Notes under the pieces: generated by a model
The model's database searches: none
The model's input: only the letters and a program-made list of their open reading frames with translations
Told to the model about the DNA's origin: nothing
NCBI GenBank assembly: GCA_002391065.1
Contig: DGRP01000008.1
Location: forward strand, 1 to 64,000
Direction: 5' to 3'
Source of the DNA: Ruminococcus sp. UBA4385
GTDB taxonomy: Bacteria; Bacillota_A; Clostridia; Oscillospirales; Ruminococcaceae
DNA: 64,000 nucleotides
Program-made: the position numbers and the translations under genes
Shown here: piece by piece, positions 8,912 through 17,531 of the stretch
Numbering within the stretch: the stretch's first letter is position 1
Layout: every line of letters begins with the position of its first letter

Positions 8912-8938
8912 AAGCCCCGACTTGTTCGGGGCTTTTTT
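8912..8938 (+). terminator. Terminator of ackA
   Basis: Perfect 9-bp stem (8912-8920 with 8926-8934), CTTGT loop, then Ts. Confidence 0.92.
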
Positions 8939-8939
8939 G

Positions 8940-8968
8940 TTGCAAAAAAAATCATATTGTGGTATAAT
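8940..8968 (+). promoter_or_regulatory. Promoter of the GH25 lipoprotein gene
   Basis: TTGCAA (8940-8945), 17-bp spacer, TATAAT (8963-8968), starting just at the end of the ackA terminator. The same TTGCAA-17-TATAAT arrangement recurs before nfnA and mraZ. Confidence 0.7.
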
Positions 8969-9002
8969 AGAGCAGAATTCATCTGAAACAGGAGAGAACC
9001 GA

Positions 9003-10280
9003 ATGAAAACCAAGCTTATCTGCCTGTTGGCTCTGTCGCTTATGCTCAGCGCCTGTGGTAATGAAATTGAAACCGCAAAGGTCACTAAACAGACCACTGC
9101 CGCTGCCTCGCAGACAACAACTTCCGTGAGCACTTCTGCCACCACCACAACTACCGCTTCTGTGACCACAAAAGCTCCCGAGAAGAAAAAAGAGGAGCTC
9201 ACCCTTGAATACAAAACCGACCTTGAGGTGTTTGAAAAAATCACTCTCGGGGAGCTGATAACCAAAACCAATGCCGAGATAAACGCCCCCGATACTGTTG
9301 TCGATACTGCTAAGGTCGGTGAGCAGAAAATGAAGGTAAGCCTTACCCTCGGCGGTGAAAAGCAGGAGACAGAGCTTACCTACACTGTTACTGACAGAAC
9401 TGCGCCCGTGTTCCTATCGGGAGACTATATCAGCGTACCCGTAGGCTCAACCGCTGATTTGTCCGATGTGGGGCTCTATGCCGACAACTATGACCCCTAC
9501 CCTACACTCAGCGTTTCAGAGTCGGTTGACACAAGCTATGCAGGCACTCATCAGGTGCAGGTGACGCTCTCGGACAGCTCGGGCAATACTGATACACGCA
9601 CCGTAACTGTCGAGGTCGTTGATCAGGTGTCCTCGTTTATTCAGCCCGATAACGGCTCGCTCAGCTTTTCGGACTATATGGCTATGTATCAGGGAGGCGG
9701 TGCAGATGTCGGCATAGATGTTTCTGCATGGCAGGGTGTGATAGACTTCAACGCTGTAGCCTCGGAGGGCTGCAATTTCGTAATGATACGCTCGGCGCAC
9801 TGCTCGGGCGGATATAATACGGGAGTTGATGACTATTTCCTGCAAAACCTTGATAACGCTCTCTCGGCAGGACTTGACTGCGGAGTTTACTTCTACAGTG
9901 CCGACAGTGACCCAGAGGAGGTCAGAGCGCACGCTCAATGGCTGGTTGATACCCTCGCAGGAAGAAAGCTCTCAATGCCTGTAGCCTTCGACTGGGAGGA
10001 TTTTGGCAACTTCAGAAGCTACGGAATGAGCCTGCATGACCTGAATGAGCTCTACAGGGTGTTCAAGGAGGTAGTAGAGGGAGCGGGCTACAGATGTATG
10101 CTCTACGGAAGCCGAAACTTCCTCAAAACCGCTTGGGACACCGATGGCGAAGACGTATGGCTTGCTCACTATGTAAGCCAGACCGACTATGACGGGCAGT
10201 ACTCCCTCTGGCAGACAGGAGTGGGCACTATAAGCGGAATAAACGGTCTTGTAGACCTTGATGTAAGGTACTTTCATTAA
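9003..10280 (+). CDS. Lipoprotein with Ig-like domain and GH25 lysozyme domain
   Basis: Predicted surface-anchored muramidase of 425 residues. A lipoprotein signal ends at lipobox LSAC with Cys18; a Thr/Ser-rich linker (about 25-58) follows, then an all-beta region containing a DUF5011/Ig-like module (about 130-207), and a GH25 domain (about 235-425). The GH25 active site is visible: Asp239 in GIDVSAWQG and the D-x-E pair Asp330/Glu332 in AFDWED. Such enzymes cut peptidoglycan between MurNAc and GlcNAc; a role in wall turnover is likely, a role in attacking other bacteria is possible. The start is set by CAGGAG and the lipoprotein signal; the frame is open for 27 more codons upstream. Monocistronic. 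Confidence 0.9.
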   Translation: MKTKLICLLALSLMLSACGNEIETAKVTKQTTAAASQTTTSVSTSATTTTTASVTTKAPEKKKEELTLEYKTDLEVFEKITLGELITKTNAEINAPDTVVDTAKVGEQKMKVSLTLGGEKQETELTYTVTDRTAPVFLSGDYISVPVGSTADLSDVGLYADNYDPYPTLSVSESVDTSYAGTHQVQVTLSDSSGNTDTRTVTVEVVDQVSSFIQPDNGSLSFSDYMAMYQGGGADVGIDVSAWQGVIDFNAVASEGCNFVMIRSAHCSGGYNTGVDDYFLQNLDNALSAGLDCGVYFYSADSDPEEVRAHAQWLVDTLAGRKLSMPVAFDWEDFGNFRSYGMSLHDLNELYRVFKEVVEGAGYRCMLYGSRNFLKTAWDTDGEDVWLAHYVSQTDYDGQYSLWQTGVGTISGINGLVDLDVRYFH

Positions 10281-10307
10281 GAAAAATGCAAGTTTATAAA
10301 ATAAGAC

Positions 10308-10336
10308 TTGCAAAATGCATAATAATGGTGTATAAT
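10308..10336 (+). promoter_or_regulatory. Promoter of nfnAB
   Basis: TTGCAA (10308-10313), 17-bp spacer, TATAAT (10331-10336). The -35 box is embedded in the right arm of a 7-bp inverted repeat (10287-10293 with 10306-10312) that lacks a T-run, so the repeat could be an operator or a weak end for the upstream gene. Confidence 0.7.
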
Positions 10337-10366
10337 AAAGGGTAATATGAATTTCGGAGGGAAATT

Positions 10367-11203
10367 ATGTTCAAGATAGTTAGAAAGGAAAGGCTCAACT
10401 CAGCGGTAGTGCTTCTGGAGATTGACGCTCCTTACATCGCTAAAAAAGCGGAGGCAGGTCAGTTTGTTATCGTCAGAGCGTCTGAGGAGGGCGAGCGTCT
10501 GCCGTTCACCATTGCAGACTATGACAGAGAAAAAGGAAGTATAACTATTATTATACAGGTAGTGGGCGGCTCAACTATGGAGATAGACAGTGTAACCGAT
10601 GAGGGCTATCTGCTCGATGTGGTAGGACCTCTCGGTATTGCTACCGAATACGGCGATGCAAAGCGTGTTGCAGTTGTCGGCGGAGGTGTCGGCTGTGCCA
10701 TTGCTTATCCGCAGGCTAAGAAGCTCTTCGGCATGGGCGCTGAGGTCGATGTTATCGCAGGCTTCAGAAGCAAGGATATTGTTATCCTCGAAAATGAAAT
10801 GAAGGCTGCATCGACAGAGCTGCATATCTGCACCGATGACGGCTCATACGGCACTAAGGGCTTTGTAACTAACAAGCTTGAGGAGCTTATAAACTCAGGC
10901 AAAAACTATGATCTGGTTATCGCTATCGGACCTGTTATTATGATGAAGTTCGTTTGCGATATTACAAAGAAATACGGAATAAAAACGATAGTTTCGCTCA
11001 ATCCTCTGATGATAGACGGAACAGGAATGTGCGGCTGCTGCCGTGTTACTGTAGACGGAAAGGTCAGGTATGCCTGTGTTGAAGGTCCCGACTTTGACGG
11101 GCACTTGGTTGATTTCGATGAGCTTATGAGAAGAAACTCCACATATAAAGAGCATGAAAAGGCTCATGTATGCAGACTGACGGGAGGTGTCCGCAATGGC
11201 TGA
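10367..11203 (+). CDS. nfnA: NfnA: NADH-dependent ferredoxin:NADP+ oxidoreductase, small subunit
   Basis: FAD/NAD-binding subunit of the electron-bifurcating transhydrogenase that couples NADH and reduced ferredoxin to NADPH formation. The 278 residues show the ferredoxin-reductase fold: flavin-binding RLPFTIADYD, nucleotide-binding VAVVGGGVGCAIAYP, and a C-terminal cysteine cluster GMCGCCRVTV with a fourth Cys in YACVEGPDFDGH, which binds the 2Fe-2S centre. The gene overlaps nfnB by eight bases, so the two subunits are translationally coupled. The same fold occurs in dihydroorotate dehydrogenase PyrK and sulfide dehydrogenase SudB; the nfnB partner decides in favour of NfnA. Confidence 0.9.
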   Translation: MFKIVRKERLNSAVVLLEIDAPYIAKKAEAGQFVIVRASEEGERLPFTIADYDREKGSITIIIQVVGGSTMEIDSVTDEGYLLDVVGPLGIATEYGDAKRVAVVGGGVGCAIAYPQAKKLFGMGAEVDVIAGFRSKDIVILENEMKAASTELHICTDDGSYGTKGFVTNKLEELINSGKNYDLVIAIGPVIMMKFVCDITKKYGIKTIVSLNPLMIDGTGMCGCCRVTVDGKVRYACVEGPDFDGHLVDFDELMRRNSTYKEHEKAHVCRLTGGVRNG

Positions 11204-12581
11204 TATGAGCAAAACAAAAACTCCCGTAACGGAGCAGGACCCCAAGGTCCGGGCAAGAAACTTCAAGGAGGTAACAGGCTGCTACACTCCCGAGGAGGCA
11301 ATGAAAGAGGCTAACCGCTGTCTTAACTGCAAGGCTCGCCCATGTATGAACGGCTGCCCCGTAGGGGTGCGCATACCCGAGTTTATCGAAAAGGTAAGAG
11401 AGGGCAGGTTTGACGAGGCCTACAGCATTATAAAGTCTACAAATTCGCTGCCTGCTGTCTGCGGAAGAGTATGTCCGCAGGAGAGACAGTGCGAGGGCAG
11501 CTGTGTAAGAGGCAAGAACGGAGAGCCTGTCGGCATAGGCAGACTGGAGCGCTTCTGTGCTGACTACGCAAAGGATAAGGAGCAGACCGTCACAAAGGCC
11601 GAGCCTAACGGTCATAAAGTCGCAGTGGTTGGTGCAGGTCCTTCTGGACTGACTGCCGCAGGTGATCTTGCAAAGCTTGGCTATGAGGTCACAGTGTTTG
11701 AGGCCTTCCATACCGCAGGCGGAGTGCTCTCCTACGGAATACCCGAGTTCAGGCTCCCGAAGGATATAGTTAAGCACGAGGTCGAGAGCTTGGAGAAGAT
11801 CGGTGTTAATATCATGACCGATATGGTAATCGGAAAGGTGCTCTCTGTAGATGAGCTTATGGAGCAGGGCTTTGAAGCTGTGTTTATAGGCTCGGGAGCA
11901 GGTCTGCCGAGATTTATGGGCATACCCGGGGAAACACTTATAGGTGTGTTCTCGGCTAATGAGTATCTGACAAGGATCAACCTTATGAAAGCATATAAGG
12001 AAGAGTACGCAACCCCGATAATGAAAAGCAAGGTGGTAGCGGTAGTCGGCGGCGGTAATGTTGCTATGGACGCTGCAAGAAGCGCTATGCGTCTTGGTGC
12101 TGAGCACGTTTATATTGTGTACAGGCGCTCAATGGACGAGCTTCCTGCAAGAAAGGAAGAGGTTCACCACGCTGTTGAAGAGGGAATTGAGTTTATGACC
12201 CTCTCGAATCCGACTGCTGTTATCGGCGACGATGACGGACACGTTATAGGAATGGACTGCGTTAAAATGGAGCTCGGTGAGCCCGACGAAAGCGGAAGAA
12301 GAAGCCCGAAGGTTGTTGAGGGCTCGGATTTCAGGCTTGAAACCGATACCGTTATAATGGCACTCGGTACATCTCCTAACCCTATGCTCAGAAGCAGTAC
12401 CCCCGGACTTGAGGTAAACAAGAGGGGCTGCCTTATCGTTGATGAGAGAGAAATGACCACCAAAGAGGGCGTTTTCGCCGGCGGTGACGCTGTAACAGGT
12501 GCGGCAACCGTTATACTTGCTATGGGTGCAGGAAAGAAGGCCGCAGAGTCTATTGATAAGTTTATTAAGGCAAAAGAATAA
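11196..12581 (+). CDS. nfnB: NfnB: ferredoxin:NADP+ oxidoreductase, large subunit (GltD-like)
   Basis: Large flavoprotein subunit of NfnAB, homologous to the small subunit of glutamate synthase. Order of elements in the 461 residues: N-terminal cysteine motifs CLNCKARPCMNGCP and CGRVCPQERQCEGSC for two 4Fe-4S clusters, FAD-binding VVGAGPSGLTAA, NADPH-binding VVGGGNVAMDAARSA, and a C-terminal GVFAGGDAVTGAATVILAMG FAD contact. The ATG at 11196 is chosen over GTG 11187 because GGGAGGTG overlaps the latter. No glutamate synthase large subunit is adjacent, which supports the NfnB role. In a fermenter it supplies NADPH for biosynthesis. Confidence 0.9.
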   Translation: MADMSKTKTPVTEQDPKVRARNFKEVTGCYTPEEAMKEANRCLNCKARPCMNGCPVGVRIPEFIEKVREGRFDEAYSIIKSTNSLPAVCGRVCPQERQCEGSCVRGKNGEPVGIGRLERFCADYAKDKEQTVTKAEPNGHKVAVVGAGPSGLTAAGDLAKLGYEVTVFEAFHTAGGVLSYGIPEFRLPKDIVKHEVESLEKIGVNIMTDMVIGKVLSVDELMEQGFEAVFIGSGAGLPRFMGIPGETLIGVFSANEYLTRINLMKAYKEEYATPIMKSKVVAVVGGGNVAMDAARSAMRLGAEHVYIVYRRSMDELPARKEEVHHAVEEGIEFMTLSNPTAVIGDDDGHVIGMDCVKMELGEPDESGRRSPKVVEGSDFRLETDTVIMALGTSPNPMLRSSTPGLEVNKRGCLIVDEREMTTKEGVFAGGDAVTGAATVILAMGAGKKAAESIDKFIKAKE

Positions 12582-12598
12582 AAAATCTGTGAAAACAC

Positions 12599-12627
12599 TT
12601 GCAGTATTGCGAAAAATCTGTTATACT
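12599..12627 (+). promoter_or_regulatory. Promoter of yajC
   Basis: TTGCAG (12599-12604), 17-bp spacer, TATACT (12622-12627). Confidence 0.65.
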
Positions 12628-12673
12628 TATGTTTGGTGTTAGTAAACCAAAAATCTGAAATGAGGTAGTAAAA

Positions 12674-12985
12674 ATGAATTTAACAGTATTTGCTGAGCAG
12701 CAGGCATCAACTGCCCAGATGCTCATGACATTCCTTCCGCTGGTGCTTATCCTTCTGGTGTTCTATTTTATCATCATCAAGCCCCAGAGAAAGCAGGAAA
12801 AAGAAGACGCTAAAATGCGTGATAACCTTGAGATTGGCGATGAGGTTGTTACTAACGGCGGTATCGTTGGTATCATATTCCAGATCAAGGAGGATACAGT
12901 TGTTATCGAGACAGGCGGAGACCGCAGCAAGATAAGAGTTAAGAAGTGGGCTATCGCTAAGAACGAGACTGTTCATGACGACTAA
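12674..12985 (+). CDS. yajC: Preprotein translocase subunit YajC
   Basis: Small bitopic membrane protein associated with the Sec translocon. The 103 residues have one membrane segment (about 15-37), the family motif FIIIKPQRKQEKE right after it, then the conserved soluble part with LEIGDEVVTNGGIVGII and IKVRKKWAI-like end (IRVKKWAIAKNE). Short unit of its own; no secD or secF is adjacent here. Confidence 0.93.
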   Translation: MNLTVFAEQQASTAQMLMTFLPLVLILLVFYFIIIKPQRKQEKEDAKMRDNLEIGDEVVTNGGIVGIIFQIKEDTVVIETGGDRSKIRVKKWAIAKNETVHDD

Positions 12986-12991
12986 AAAATT

Positions 12992-13025
12992 GCAGACCTT
13001 GACAGAGTGTCGAGGTCTGTATTTG
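12992..13025 (+). terminator. Hairpin after yajC, probably leaky terminator
   Basis: A 12-bp stem (12993-13004 with 13008-13019, one T-G pair) is followed only by TATTTGTAA. The weak T-tract and the lack of any promoter in the 40 bases before the next gene suggest partial read-through into the purine genes. Confidence 0.7.
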
Positions 13026-13061
13026 TAAACTACGATAATCATTTTTGCAAGGAGGATCAGA

Positions 13062-13898
13062 ATGAAAGAGATAGAAAGACTGAAGCAGTGCCTTGAAGCT
13101 GTCAGGGCTAAGACGGATTTTGTACCCGATGTTGCCTTAGTACTGGGCTCGGGACTGGGCGGCTTTGCCGACACCGTAAAGATTGAGGCTATAGTTGACT
13201 ACAAGGATATACCGAATTTTCCGCACTCAACTGTGCTCGGTCACAAGGGGCGCTTTCTGTTCGGATATGTTGGCGATGTAAAAACTGTCATCATGGACGG
13301 CAGAGTTCACTACTACGAGGGCTATCCCACTAAAGACGTTGTGCTCCCTACAAGGCTTATGAAGCTTATGGGTGCAAAGGCGCTGTTTCTGACGAATGCT
13401 TCGGGCGGTATTAATAAGGCCTTCTCAGCAGGAGACCTTATGCTCATAACCGATCATATCTCAAACTTTGTTCCGAATCCTCTTATCGGTGAGAACATCG
13501 ACGAGCTGGGAGTGCGCTTCCCCGATATGAGCCACATCTACGATACGGAGCTCTCCGAAGCAATTGAAAAGAGTGCTGAAAAGATAGGCGCAAAGCTACA
13601 AAAGGGAGTATATATACAGCTTACAGGACCTTCCTATGAGAGCCCCGCCGAGATCAGAATGGCTGCCGTCCTCGGCGCTGACGCCGTAGGTATGAGCACT
13701 GCTGTTGAAGCTATCGCTGCAAACCACGCAGGCATGAGAGTCTGCGGTGTTTCCTGCATATCAAATCTTGCGGCAGGAATAAGCCCCACTCCCCTCACTC
13801 ATGCTGAGGTTCAGGAGTGTGCCGATAAGGTCGCACCTGTGTTCAGAGCACTTGTTACAGATAGTATTCAGCGCATTGCTGAGATAATTAATAAATAG
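13062..13898 (+). CDS. punA: Purine nucleoside phosphorylase
   Basis: Cytoplasmic salvage enzyme splitting inosine and guanosine (and deoxy forms) with phosphate. The 278 residues match the trimeric PNP family: phosphate-binding LVLGSGLGGFAD, VIMDGRVHYYEGYP, LFLTNASGGIN, and the base-binding LTGPSYESPAEIRM and GMSTAVEAIAANHAGMRV segments, with the Glu and Asn of the 6-oxopurine pocket in the expected places (YESPAE; CISNLAAG). AAGGAGG precedes the ATG. Cotranscribed with the deaminase gene 14 bases downstream, together forming a purine salvage pair. Confidence 0.95.
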   Translation: MKEIERLKQCLEAVRAKTDFVPDVALVLGSGLGGFADTVKIEAIVDYKDIPNFPHSTVLGHKGRFLFGYVGDVKTVIMDGRVHYYEGYPTKDVVLPTRLMKLMGAKALFLTNASGGINKAFSAGDLMLITDHISNFVPNPLIGENIDELGVRFPDMSHIYDTELSEAIEKSAEKIGAKLQKGVYIQLTGPSYESPAEIRMAAVLGADAVGMSTAVEAIAANHAGMRVCGVSCISNLAAGISPTPLTHAEVQECADKVAPVFRALVTDSIQRIAEIINK

Positions 13899-13912
13899 AC
13901 TGGAGAAACATT

Positions 13913-15181
13913 ATGATAAGATTTTTTAACGGCAGAGTCCTGACTGCGGCAGATAAGGTTGAAGAGCTTGAGGTCTGGACTGACAAGGACAAGATATGCT
14001 TTGTGGGTATTCCGACCGAGGAGAAGCTTGGAGAGACTGAATTCGAGCGTGAATATGACCTGAACGGCAACCTTCTTATGCCTTCCTTCAAGAATGCACA
14101 TACTCACTCGGCGATGACCTTCCTGCGCTCCTACGCAGATGACCTTCCTTTGCAGGAGTGGCTTTTTGACCGTGTGTTCCCGATGGAAGCTAAACTCACA
14201 GGCGAAAGAATTTACTGGCTGACAAAGCTTGCAATCATGGAATACCTGACAACAGGCTGCACAGCCTCATACGATATGTACTTTAAGCTTGATGACTATG
14301 TGAAAGCAAATGTAGAGTGCGGCTTCAGAACCGTAATGTGCGATGCAGTAAGCGGAGCTGCGGAAAGGATAGTCGAGCTTGAGGAACGCTATGACAGGCT
14401 CAACAGTATCTCTCCGCTTATAAGCTATCACCTCGGATTCCACGCTGAGTACACTGCAGAGCTTGGTCTTATGGAGGCTATCTCAAAGCTCGCTCATAAG
14501 CACAAGACCCACGTTTCAACTCACAATTCCGAGACCGCAAAAGAGGTCAGAGAGTGCGTTGAAAAGTATGGCAAGACCCCGACAGAACTTTTTGACAGCT
14601 TAGGGCTTTTCGACTTCGGCGGAACTACCTACCATAATGTACATCTTAGCGACCATGACATTGAGATTTTCAGAGATAAAGGTGTGTGGGCTGTACACTG
14701 CCCCGGCTCAAATATGAAGCTTGCAAGCGGTATCGCTCCGATAATGAAGCTCCACAATGCAGGTGTAGGCCTGGCTCTCGGAACTGACGGTCCTGCAAGC
14801 AATAACTGCCTTGATATGTTCAGAGAGATGTTCCTGATGACGGGCTTGCAGAAAATACAGCTTAATGACGCATCTGCCTGCCCCGCAGATCTCGTTCTTG
14901 ACGCTGCTACAAGGGGCGGAGCTCTTGCGATGGGGCTCACTGACTGTGACAGCATAGCTGAGGGCAAGCAGGCTGACCTGATTGTCCTTGACCTGCACAG
15001 ACCGAATATGCAGCCTCTCAACAATATACCGAAAAACATTGTCTACAGCGGCTCTAAGGAGAATGTAAAGCTCACAATGTGCGCAGGAAAAATTCTCTAC
15101 GAGAACGGCGAGTTCTTCATAAACGAAGACCCCGAGCTTATCTACAAAAAGGCAAATGAGATAATCAACGAAATGAAATAG
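13913..15181 (+). CDS. mtaD: MTA/SAH deaminase-type amidohydrolase
   Basis: Metal-dependent amidohydrolase of 422 residues that most likely deaminates 5'-methylthioadenosine, S-adenosylhomocysteine or adenosine. Metal ligands are visible: His63 and His65 in NAHTHSAM, a His in HLGFHAEYT, a His in HVSTHNSETAKEV, and Asp in ALGTDGPASNN. The FLRSYADDLPLQEWL segment is typical of the MTA/SAH deaminase branch. Its location right after punA fits salvage of adenine nucleosides by deamination then phosphorolysis. A cytosine or guanine deaminase of the same superfamily is the main alternative. Confidence 0.87.
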   Translation: MIRFFNGRVLTAADKVEELEVWTDKDKICFVGIPTEEKLGETEFEREYDLNGNLLMPSFKNAHTHSAMTFLRSYADDLPLQEWLFDRVFPMEAKLTGERIYWLTKLAIMEYLTTGCTASYDMYFKLDDYVKANVECGFRTVMCDAVSGAAERIVELEERYDRLNSISPLISYHLGFHAEYTAELGLMEAISKLAHKHKTHVSTHNSETAKEVRECVEKYGKTPTELFDSLGLFDFGGTTYHNVHLSDHDIEIFRDKGVWAVHCPGSNMKLASGIAPIMKLHNAGVGLALGTDGPASNNCLDMFREMFLMTGLQKIQLNDASACPADLVLDAATRGGALAMGLTDCDSIAEGKQADLIVLDLHRPNMQPLNNIPKNIVYSGSKENVKLTMCAGKILYENGEFFINEDPELIYKKANEIINEMK

Positions 15182-15183
15182 GA

Positions 15184-15209
15184 AAAGCTGCCTTACGGCA
15201 GCTTTTTTG
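15184..15209 (+). terminator. Terminator of the purine salvage pair
   Basis: Perfect 9-bp stem (15184-15192 with 15197-15205), TTAC loop, Ts overlapping and following the right arm. Confidence 0.9.
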
Positions 15210-15240
15210 CGTTATACCTTGCTCGGACAGTATTTTCTGA

Positions 15241-15269
15241 TTGACAATACCGACATAATGTGGTACAAT
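15241..15269 (+). promoter_or_regulatory. Promoter of the GT2 gene
   Basis: TTGACA (15241-15246), 17-bp spacer, TACAAT (15264-15269). Confidence 0.75.
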
Positions 15270-15317
15270 AAATGTAAGTATAGCATATATTGAGTTTTTT
15301 GTATCGGGGGTGTGAGC

Positions 15318-16229
15318 TTGGGACTAAAAATAGGCAGGTATGAACTGCCTGAATACAGCGTACTGATGTCGGTCTACGATCAGGAGCTGCCCGAAAATCT
15401 CAATGAGAGTTTAGAATCCATGCTCATGCAGAGCTATCCGCCCTCGGATTTTGTACTGGTGTGTGACGGAAAGCTTACAAATGAGCTTAATATAATTGCA
15501 AAGTCATTTCAGAATGAGTTCAAGACTATTTTCCGAATAATTCAGATAGATGAGAATGTAGGTGTCGGAAAGGCGTATAATATCGGAATTGAAGCCTGTA
15601 AATGCGACTACATCGTAAAGATGGATTCCGATGATATTTCTATGCCTAACAGATGCCTGAAGCAGATGGCTCTTTTCGCAATACAGCCCGAGCTTGATAT
15701 AGTCGGTACTTTTGTAGAGGAATTCAACAATGACACAGACGAGACTGTCTCTGTCAAGAAAGTGCCTATCCTACAGGACGAGATAGTGACTTATGCCAGA
15801 AGAAGAAACCCCTTCAACAGGCAGACATTAGCTATCCGAAAGGAAAAGGCAGTAAGTATCGGCGGCTACAGCGATATGAAGCTTTGCGAGGATTATGAGT
15901 TTTCGGCAAGAATGCTCCGAAACGGCGCTATCGGACAGAATATCCCTGAGGTGCTGGTGCGCTACCGCATAAATGAAAATACGGTCGATATACGCAAAAG
16001 TTGGAAACATACAAAAGCGTTTATCCGTGTGCGCTGGATAATCTTTCGGGCAGGAGATACAAGCTTCCGTGATTTTCTTATCCCCTGCATGACACAGCTT
16101 GCTCTGTTCATTCTGCCGAGACGCTTTACAGCGTGGTTCTACAGAAAGTTTTTAAGACACTCGGATCAGAAAAAGCAGGAAAAGAACGAAAACAGCTATC
16201 AGTCAGCTAAGAAACCTAAAAAAGCATAA
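15318..16229 (+). CDS. Family 2 glycosyltransferase
   Basis: Inverting GT-A glycosyltransferase of about 303 residues, probably adding a sugar to a surface polysaccharide or glycolipid. Visible: N-terminal YSVLMSVYDQELPENLNESLESM, the nucleotide-sugar region NVGVGKAYNIGIEACKCDYIVKMDSDD with the DSD metal-binding motif, and LCEDYEFSARML with the ED pair used as catalytic base. No clear membrane segment except a hydrophobic stretch near the C-terminus (about 245-265). TTG at 15318 follows GGGGGTG by five bases; a GTG at 15312 is also possible. The gene stands alone between its promoter and terminator, so acceptor and sugar cannot be named. Confidence 0.85.
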   Translation: MGLKIGRYELPEYSVLMSVYDQELPENLNESLESMLMQSYPPSDFVLVCDGKLTNELNIIAKSFQNEFKTIFRIIQIDENVGVGKAYNIGIEACKCDYIVKMDSDDISMPNRCLKQMALFAIQPELDIVGTFVEEFNNDTDETVSVKKVPILQDEIVTYARRRNPFNRQTLAIRKEKAVSIGGYSDMKLCEDYEFSARMLRNGAIGQNIPEVLVRYRINENTVDIRKSWKHTKAFIRVRWIIFRAGDTSFRDFLIPCMTQLALFILPRRFTAWFYRKFLRHSDQKKQEKNENSYQSAKKPKKA

Positions 16230-16262
16230 CTCCGACAGGAAAAAACTGTCGGAGTTTTTTTC
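16229..16262 (+). terminator. Terminator of the GT2 gene
   Basis: Perfect 10-bp stem (16229-16238 with 16246-16255) then seven Ts. It starts on the last base of the stop codon. Confidence 0.92.
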
Positions 16263-16296
16263 TATTATCAAACCTGACTGTTCAGCATATACTATA

Positions 16297-16776
16297 CTAA
16301 AGGTCAACATGGGCGCAGAAAATGCCCTGATCGGTAATGTCGATATAAGCATATGACGCAGGCATAAAATCCCTTGGGTTGCCTGCACTGCCGGGATTAA
16401 GAATGTGAATGCCGTCAACATACTCATAATACCTGCAGTGCGTGTGCCCGAAAAGAACTATCTGTGCATTAATACTCTTTGCCTGCTCAAGAAGCTTATC
16501 TGTAGTGTACTTCACTGCCCAGCGGTGTCCGTGAGTGAAGAATATCTTCAGCCCTGCGGGGGTCATATAAATATCACTGGACTTCGTAAATGAGCCAAAA
16601 TCACAGTTGCCGCTTACAGTCAGCACCTTCTGGTCAAGGTAGTGATGCTTAACCTGATCGACCTCACGCTCGCCGTCACCAAGGAAAATGAAAAGGTCAG
16701 CATTTCCGTTGCGCCTGAATATTTTTTTCACAGCCGAAAGATTTCCGTGTGTATCGGAAAAAACGATTATCCTCAT
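16297..16776 (-). CDS. yfcE: YfcE/MJ0936-type metallophosphoesterase
   Basis: Small cytoplasmic phosphodiesterase of 159 residues. Calcineurin-like metal motifs in order: FSDTHGN (D-x-H), FLGDGEREVD (GD), VSGNCDF (GNCD in place of GNHD), FFTHGH and LFGHTHCRYYE, ending in the family's HILNPGSAGNPRD. Members hydrolyse phosphodiesters in vitro; the natural substrate is not established. Alone on the minus strand, divergent from the small unknown gene cluster; GGGGGAG precedes the ATG. Confidence 0.9.
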   Translation of the reverse strand: MRIIVFSDTHGNLSAVKKIFRRNGNADLFIFLGDGEREVDQVKHHYLDQKVLTVSGNCDFGSFTKSSDIYMTPAGLKIFFTHGHRWAVKYTTDKLLEQAKSINAQIVLFGHTHCRYYEYVDGIHILNPGSAGNPRDFMPASYAYIDITDQGIFCAHVDL

Positions 16777-16877
16777 TTCAGCTCCCCCTTTCGGTCAGCG
16801 TGATACATTTCCCAGCATATTAATATATATAATAGCATAAATATTTAGAGATACTATTGAAAAAAGGAGAATTTTTT

Positions 16878-17141
16878 ATGAGCAAAAACAGATCGGGCTC
16901 TATAAGCCGTGAACAGGCAGATAAGCTTTTCAATATGACCGCAGGAAAGCTTGGCTCGGACAGCGAGACCCTCAGACGTGAATTCCAAAGCGGCAATTAT
17001 CAGAGGGCGATGTCCTCACTTTCAAAAAGCGATGCGCAGAAGCTTCAGAAAGCGCTCTCAAACCCTGAGCTGACTGCAAAGGTGCTGAGCTCTCCGCAGG
17101 CAAGGGCTATCATGGAGAAGCTTTCAAAGGGCGGAAAGTAA
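16878..17141 (+). CDS. Small unknown protein 1 of a three-gene set
   Basis: Not recognised. 87 residues, charged and helical, no membrane segment: residues 1-45 hold a REQADKLFNMTAGKL helix, residues 46-87 a SKSDAQKLQKALSNPELTAKVL segment ending in Lys/Gly. The start is set by AAAGGAG seven bases before the ATG; a TTG at 16857 lies upstream of that site and is rejected. Followed after 27 bases by the second gene. All three genes end convergently against spoVAC, which hints at a sporulation link, but nothing in the proteins proves it. Confidence 0.75.
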   Translation: MSKNRSGSISREQADKLFNMTAGKLGSDSETLRREFQSGNYQRAMSSLSKSDAQKLQKALSNPELTAKVLSSPQARAIMEKLSKGGK

Positions 17142-17168
17142 GTTTTCTAATGAAAGGAGCAGGTCAGA

Positions 17169-17531
17169 ATGAATGAGCTTATGGATAAACTGCAAAGTGT
17201 CCTCAATGATGAGGAAAGCATGAAGCAGGTCAGAGAACTTGCTGATATGCTCTCGGGCGGAGAAGCAGGAAGCGCCTCTCCTGCAAGCGATGCTCAAAGC
17301 TCCTCGGTACCGCCCATTGACCCGATGCTCCTGATGAAAATTCAGGGTATTATGTCGCAGGCATCAAAACCCGACAAGAACATTGACCTGCTTATGGCAC
17401 TGAGGCCTCTCCTGAAAGACGAAAACAAACAAAAGCTTGACCGTATAGTCAAGCTTTTCAGGCTTGTTTCACTCTACCCTGCCATAAAAGAAAGCGGTAT
17501 CCTCGGAGGTGATCTGCTTGGCATCCTCTGA
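17169..17531 (+). CDS. Small unknown protein 2 of a three-gene set
   Basis: Not recognised. 120 residues, predicted helical: an acidic N-terminal helix (1-32), a Ser/Pro-rich linker (about 33-55), then a region with PMLLMKIQGIMSQA and LLMALRPLLKDENKQKLDRIVKLFRL that looks like an amphipathic, protein-binding domain. AAAGGAG precedes the ATG. The C-terminus overlaps the next gene by 14 bases, so products 2 and 3 are probably made in fixed ratio. Confidence 0.75.
   Translation: MNELMDKLQSVLNDEESMKQVRELADMLSGGEAGSASPASDAQSSSVPPIDPMLLMKIQGIMSQASKPDKNIDLLMALRPLLKDENKQKLDRIVKLFRLVSLYPAIKESGILGGDLLGIL

Noticed and set aside
10287..10312. Inverted repeat after the GH25 gene as a terminator
   Set aside because: No T-run follows and the right arm overlaps the -35 box of nfnA; noted only with that promoter.
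11124..12107. 327-codon minus-strand frame opposite nfnB
   Set aside because: Shadow of the nfnB codon pattern; no recognisable domain and no start signals.
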